DNA of 64,000 nucleotides from Pempheris klunzingeri (Eukaryota > Chordata > Actinopteri > Acropomatiformes > Pempheridae): contig NC_092012.1 of assembly GCF_042242105.1 (NCBI RefSeq), positions 36,602,743 through 36,666,742 of the forward strand, in the 5' to 3' direction. Shown piece by piece: positions 61,111 to 64,000 of the stretch; the first letter of the stretch is position 1; the number at the start of each line of letters is the position of its first letter. The position numbers and the translations under genes were made by a program. Under the pieces are notes generated by a model. That model was given only the letters and a program-made list of their open reading frames with translations. It was not told the DNA's origin and did not search any database.

Positions 61111-61404
61111 ACGTATGTAAAAACACTCGTACAGATGCCCCGCTGGCCTCCCTCTGAGTGGAATATATGGATGGATGAATGCCTCTCGCTCAGCTCTTAA
61201 AACAGGACTCACATAACTGGACTGCATGTTTTAGGCTACATATCCATACAGTAAAAAGGACACATTATAGAACATAGTCTTGAATACATGGGCCTGATTG
61301 GTCTAAAGAAAAAGCTGAGAAGTTGAATGAAACAGGTCTAAACTATTTACAATGTGACAGGGTTTTGCTGCGTATAATGAAACACGTCTGAGATCAGAAG
61401 ATTA

Positions 61405-61495
61405 ATTCAATTCAATTCAATTCAATTTATTTTGTATAGCCCAATATCACAACAGAGTTGTCTCACAGTGCTTTACAAAGTTCACTGAAATAAAC
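61405..61495 (-). mobile_element. Fish retroposon 3'-tail fragment (RTE/Rex3-like)
   Basis: Repeated AATTC units, then TTTATTTTGTATAGCCCAAT, ATCACAACAGAGTTGTCTCA and AGTGCTTTACAAAG, a common fish LINE/SINE tail in reverse orientation. Family by general resemblance only. Confidence 0.45.
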
Positions 61496-62326
61496 AAGAA
61501 GTGTAAGCAAACAAACAATCTTAGAGAAAGTCATTAGAGAAACTCCTGCTTGACTCGCCTCAATGTCTGCTTCATGCTGCGGGGGCTGCGACAGTCTTAC
61601 AAAATGAGGTCTTTAATATGGGAAGCCCAGTCACACTACCATCAGATATCATGTAATACCTGAAGTCGTCTGAAGCTGTAAAACTAAAGTGGAGAAGTGG
61701 AGCTTCTGTCAAAACACGGACACACGCTTGGATGCAGACGTTTGTGAGAAACTTTGTGAGCTACCTGCCATCGGACTTGTGCACTTACCCCACCTCTGTG
61801 GGAACACGCCTTGTTGAACTCAGTGAGGCCTGCTAAAGGAAGTGAAATGTTATCATGAAATAAGGTTACAACAGAGTCTGCTGCCTATGTGCTGCTGATA
61901 ACGAGCCTTGAGTGGCTGCAATACACACTTAGCTGGAAGACAGACAGACTTATTGTTCTGGTTTTACAGCTCACCATCCTCTACTCAGTCATGTCAAATA
62001 TTTCCTTTAAACATCCCACGCAGAGGACAAGCCACAGCAGTGGGATTAAAGTCAGAGGCTGCATCTCAAACTGTCACCACAGACCACCTCGGACTGAAAA
62101 CACATACATAATATATGATACACATGACTGGAAATGGCTCCACACGGAATTAACAAGAAGTCATGAGTGAGTCAGAAAACAAAACTTCACTACACATTAA
62201 CTACACAAGGTACAGCTAGTGCATAAAAACACACGTTAAGTAAAACATGATCATCACACACATGAAAATAACACACAGTAACTGCCCAGGAGCAAAATGT
62301 CAAACTGTGTATATTCACCTCATTGA

Positions 62327-62332
62327 TTTATT
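62327..62332 (-). promoter_or_regulatory. Candidate poly(A) signal of UGT gene 2
   Basis: AATAAA on the minus strand about 65 bp beyond the stop codon. Confidence 0.5.
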
Positions 62333-62395
62333 GGTTCATTCATTCATTGTGACATCTGTGTGACTGTGTCGTAGGTCGTGTGAGTCCCTGGATGA

Positions 62396-63982
62396 TTAGT
62401 CCCGCTTGTGTTTGCGTTTGAACACTGTAGAGCACACACACCTCATCAGAGTGAAAATGGTGGACAGCAGGAGCAGCAGGGCTGCAGCCAGGAGCAGCAG
62501 CACGTCTACAGAGTGGTAGGAGTACCAGGGCAGCCGGTAGGACTGAGCCCTCAGGTGAGCTGCACCTTTGTGTCTCATGACAAACTCTATCCAGTAGAGG
62601 GCGCTGTCCAGAGGCTTCATCGGCTGATCCTTGTGCAGCCTGGAGAGTCTCTGCATGTTTGCCCTGTAGGAGGGCTCACTCAGGACCTCCTGTATGGCCT
62701 TCAGGAAGTTGTCGTCTTTGTCCACCGTATTAATGGTCAAAAGCTTCGCCGCCCCTTTCTCCTTCAGACGCAGTAGGTTGTCGTACTGGTCAAAAAACAG
62801 TGGAAGTCCTACGACTGGGACTCCGTGGTAAATAGCCTCCTGAACGCCATTGGTTCCTCCGTGAGCCACGAACAGTTTGGTCTTTGGATGTCCCAGGAGG
62901 TCGTTCTGAGGCATCCAGTCCACCAGTAAAGTGTTGTTGCCCAGAGTGGCTGGTCTGGCCCCTTTATGCCTCCAGATGACTTTCTGAGGTAACTTAGAAA
63001 AAGCTGCAGCGATCTTGTCTGTTATGTCAGCAGGAAGTTCACTGATAAAAGTGCCCAGAGACATGAGGATGACTCCGTGCTCTCCAGAGCTCTGCACAAA
63101 CTGCTCCAGGTGTTCAGGAAGAGCTTTGGCAGGTTTACACTGGAACCCCCCCATGTAGACCACATTAGGCATGGTGGGACGGGGGAACTCAAACACAAAG
63201 TCCACCCTCATGAGCCACAGGTCTGCATCCACCGCCATCTGGTGGAAATCGGTCCCTGGCCCCAGGTATCGGTCACAGATCTTCTGGTATATGCGCTGAC
63301 CTATCAGGTGATTCTGTGTTTGGGTTATCAGGTGCAAAACCACATTTTTAACTCTCTGGCCAAAGGTCATGTGATCGGTATTTCCCGACCCGGTGATGGG
63401 GATGTAAGACAGAGGTGACGGGGCAATAGCATGGTGGGCTTCTCCAGCGATCAGCCAGCGAACGTTATAAACCAAAGGAAGGTTCAAGTATTTGGCCAAA
63501 ATGACCCCCCCGCCCCAGCAGGGATCGGTCAGCACCAGGTCGAACTTGCTGTCCTTCATGGTTCTCATCAGCTGTCCGTCGCCAAACATTGCTGACACAA
63601 AGTCACCCACGGTGGCGTGAGCTTCCAGAAAGGTGCTGAACAACCCGACAGTCACGTGGAGGAAACTTGTGAGGGGGAGGGCCCCCCGCTCAAATTCAAT
63701 GACCTTTGATAGAATTTTGGTGATGAACTTCTGGTCGAGGCTCCTCTCCACCTTCACGGTGAGGGTGTTGTAGTGGGGGGAGTTGTCCGGGATGTACCAG
63801 CTCTTACTGGAGCGGACAATGGTGACGTTGTGTCCTCTGGAGTGCAGAGCTTGGAGCAGGACGTCCATGTTGACCCAGTGGCTGCCTTCAATGGGAAACA
63901 CCAGGATGTTCCCACCCAGACAACCCCGGAGAGCCAGGAGGAGCAGCAGCAGAGCGCCGCCGCAGCAGCAGGCCAGCCGCAT
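62396..63982 (-). CDS. UDP-glucuronosyltransferase, UGT5-like (gene 2)
   Basis: Intact single-exon frame of 528 aa. The leucine-rich signal peptide (residues 1-23) is followed by GGNILVFPIEGSHWVNM with catalytic His35. The Asp partner is in LVLTDPCWGGG. The UGT signature is WMPQNDLLGHPKTK, LFVAHGGTNGVQEAIYHGVP, ending in DQYDN. A membrane anchor near the end is followed by the basic tail FKRKHKRD (KxKxx ER-retrieval type). A splice-acceptor-like TTGTCCCCCAG directly abuts the ATG, so the coding exon probably follows an untranslated exon outside the window. Blocks of the C-terminal half are almost identical to gene 1, whereas the N-terminal aglycone-binding half is strongly diverged, implying different substrates. 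Confidence 0.93.
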   Translation of the reverse strand: MRLACCCGGALLLLLLALRGCLGGNILVFPIEGSHWVNMDVLLQALHSRGHNVTIVRSSKSWYIPDNSPHYNTLTVKVERSLDQKFITKILSKVIEFERGALPLTSFLHVTVGLFSTFLEAHATVGDFVSAMFGDGQLMRTMKDSKFDLVLTDPCWGGGVILAKYLNLPLVYNVRWLIAGEAHHAIAPSPLSYIPITGSGNTDHMTFGQRVKNVVLHLITQTQNHLIGQRIYQKICDRYLGPGTDFHQMAVDADLWLMRVDFVFEFPRPTMPNVVYMGGFQCKPAKALPEHLEQFVQSSGEHGVILMSLGTFISELPADITDKIAAAFSKLPQKVIWRHKGARPATLGNNTLLVDWMPQNDLLGHPKTKLFVAHGGTNGVQEAIYHGVPVVGLPLFFDQYDNLLRLKEKGAAKLLTINTVDKDDNFLKAIQEVLSEPSYRANMQRLSRLHKDQPMKPLDSALYWIEFVMRHKGAAHLRAQSYRLPWYSYHSVDVLLLLAAALLLLLSTIFTLMRCVCSTVFKRKHKRD

Positions 63983-64000
63983 CTGGGGGACAACAGACAG

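Larger units (their letters stand above)
59886..62395. other. Intergenic, between UGT pseudogene and UGT gene 2
   Basis: No exon is seen. Contains a triplicated GATAGCTGTTACTGAAG-type repeat at 59935-60065, a GAATCA run at 60774-60798 and two retroposon-tail fragments (listed separately). Confidence 0.5.

Overview
The window is vertebrate nuclear DNA, almost certainly from a teleost fish. Genes are split by introns with GT/AG borders. The conserved vertebrate gene order HCN4 (-) / REC114 (+) / NPTN (-) is present with the same orientations as on human 15q24. They are followed by a small CALHM-family gene (+) and a tandem cluster of single-coding-exon UDP-glucuronosyltransferases of the fish UGT5 type (-). 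Interspersed repeats (an L2/Rex1-type LINE, a tRNA-derived SINE, short fish retroposon tails, a PIF/Harbinger-like MITE) are also of fish type.

Layout: 1-9329 is the start of hcn4 intron 1 and carries a 3.2-kb array of 12-bp units. 9330-10015 is hcn4 coding exon 1. 10016-14447 is the divergent hcn4/rec114 intergenic region, largely a 50/54-bp minisatellite plus a short-unit array. 14448-21532 is rec114 in five recognised coding exons, with a 1.9-kb minisatellite in intron 2. 23060-49552 is nptn in eight coding exons (predicted 394 aa). Its intron 2 holds two very large arrays (13-bp and 8/15-bp units, about 8 kb together). Its intron 1 holds further arrays interrupted by a LINE fragment and a SINE. 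51004-51799 is a two-exon CALHM-like gene of 205 aa. 54541-56130 and 62396-63982 are two intact UGT5-like genes. Between them lie a 5'-truncated LINE copy and a UGT pseudogene cut by a MITE.

Minisatellites fill roughly 19-20 kb, about 30 percent of the window. They create most of the long open frames, which are not genes.

The genes are functionally unrelated neighbours: a cardiac/neuronal pacemaker channel, a meiotic double-strand-break factor, an immunoglobulin-superfamily adhesion protein and calcium-pump subunit, a CALHM-type channel subunit and ER detoxification enzymes. The parts most worth a second look are: the alternatively used Np65 exon of nptn, bracketed by minisatellites; a 22-nt nptn microexon with tandem acceptors exactly 12 nt apart that would include or drop a DEEP tetrapeptide; patchwork sequence sharing among the UGT copies; and the short CALHM protein. 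I found no convincing wholly new biological system. All splice boundaries were derived by eye from consensus sites and protein continuity.
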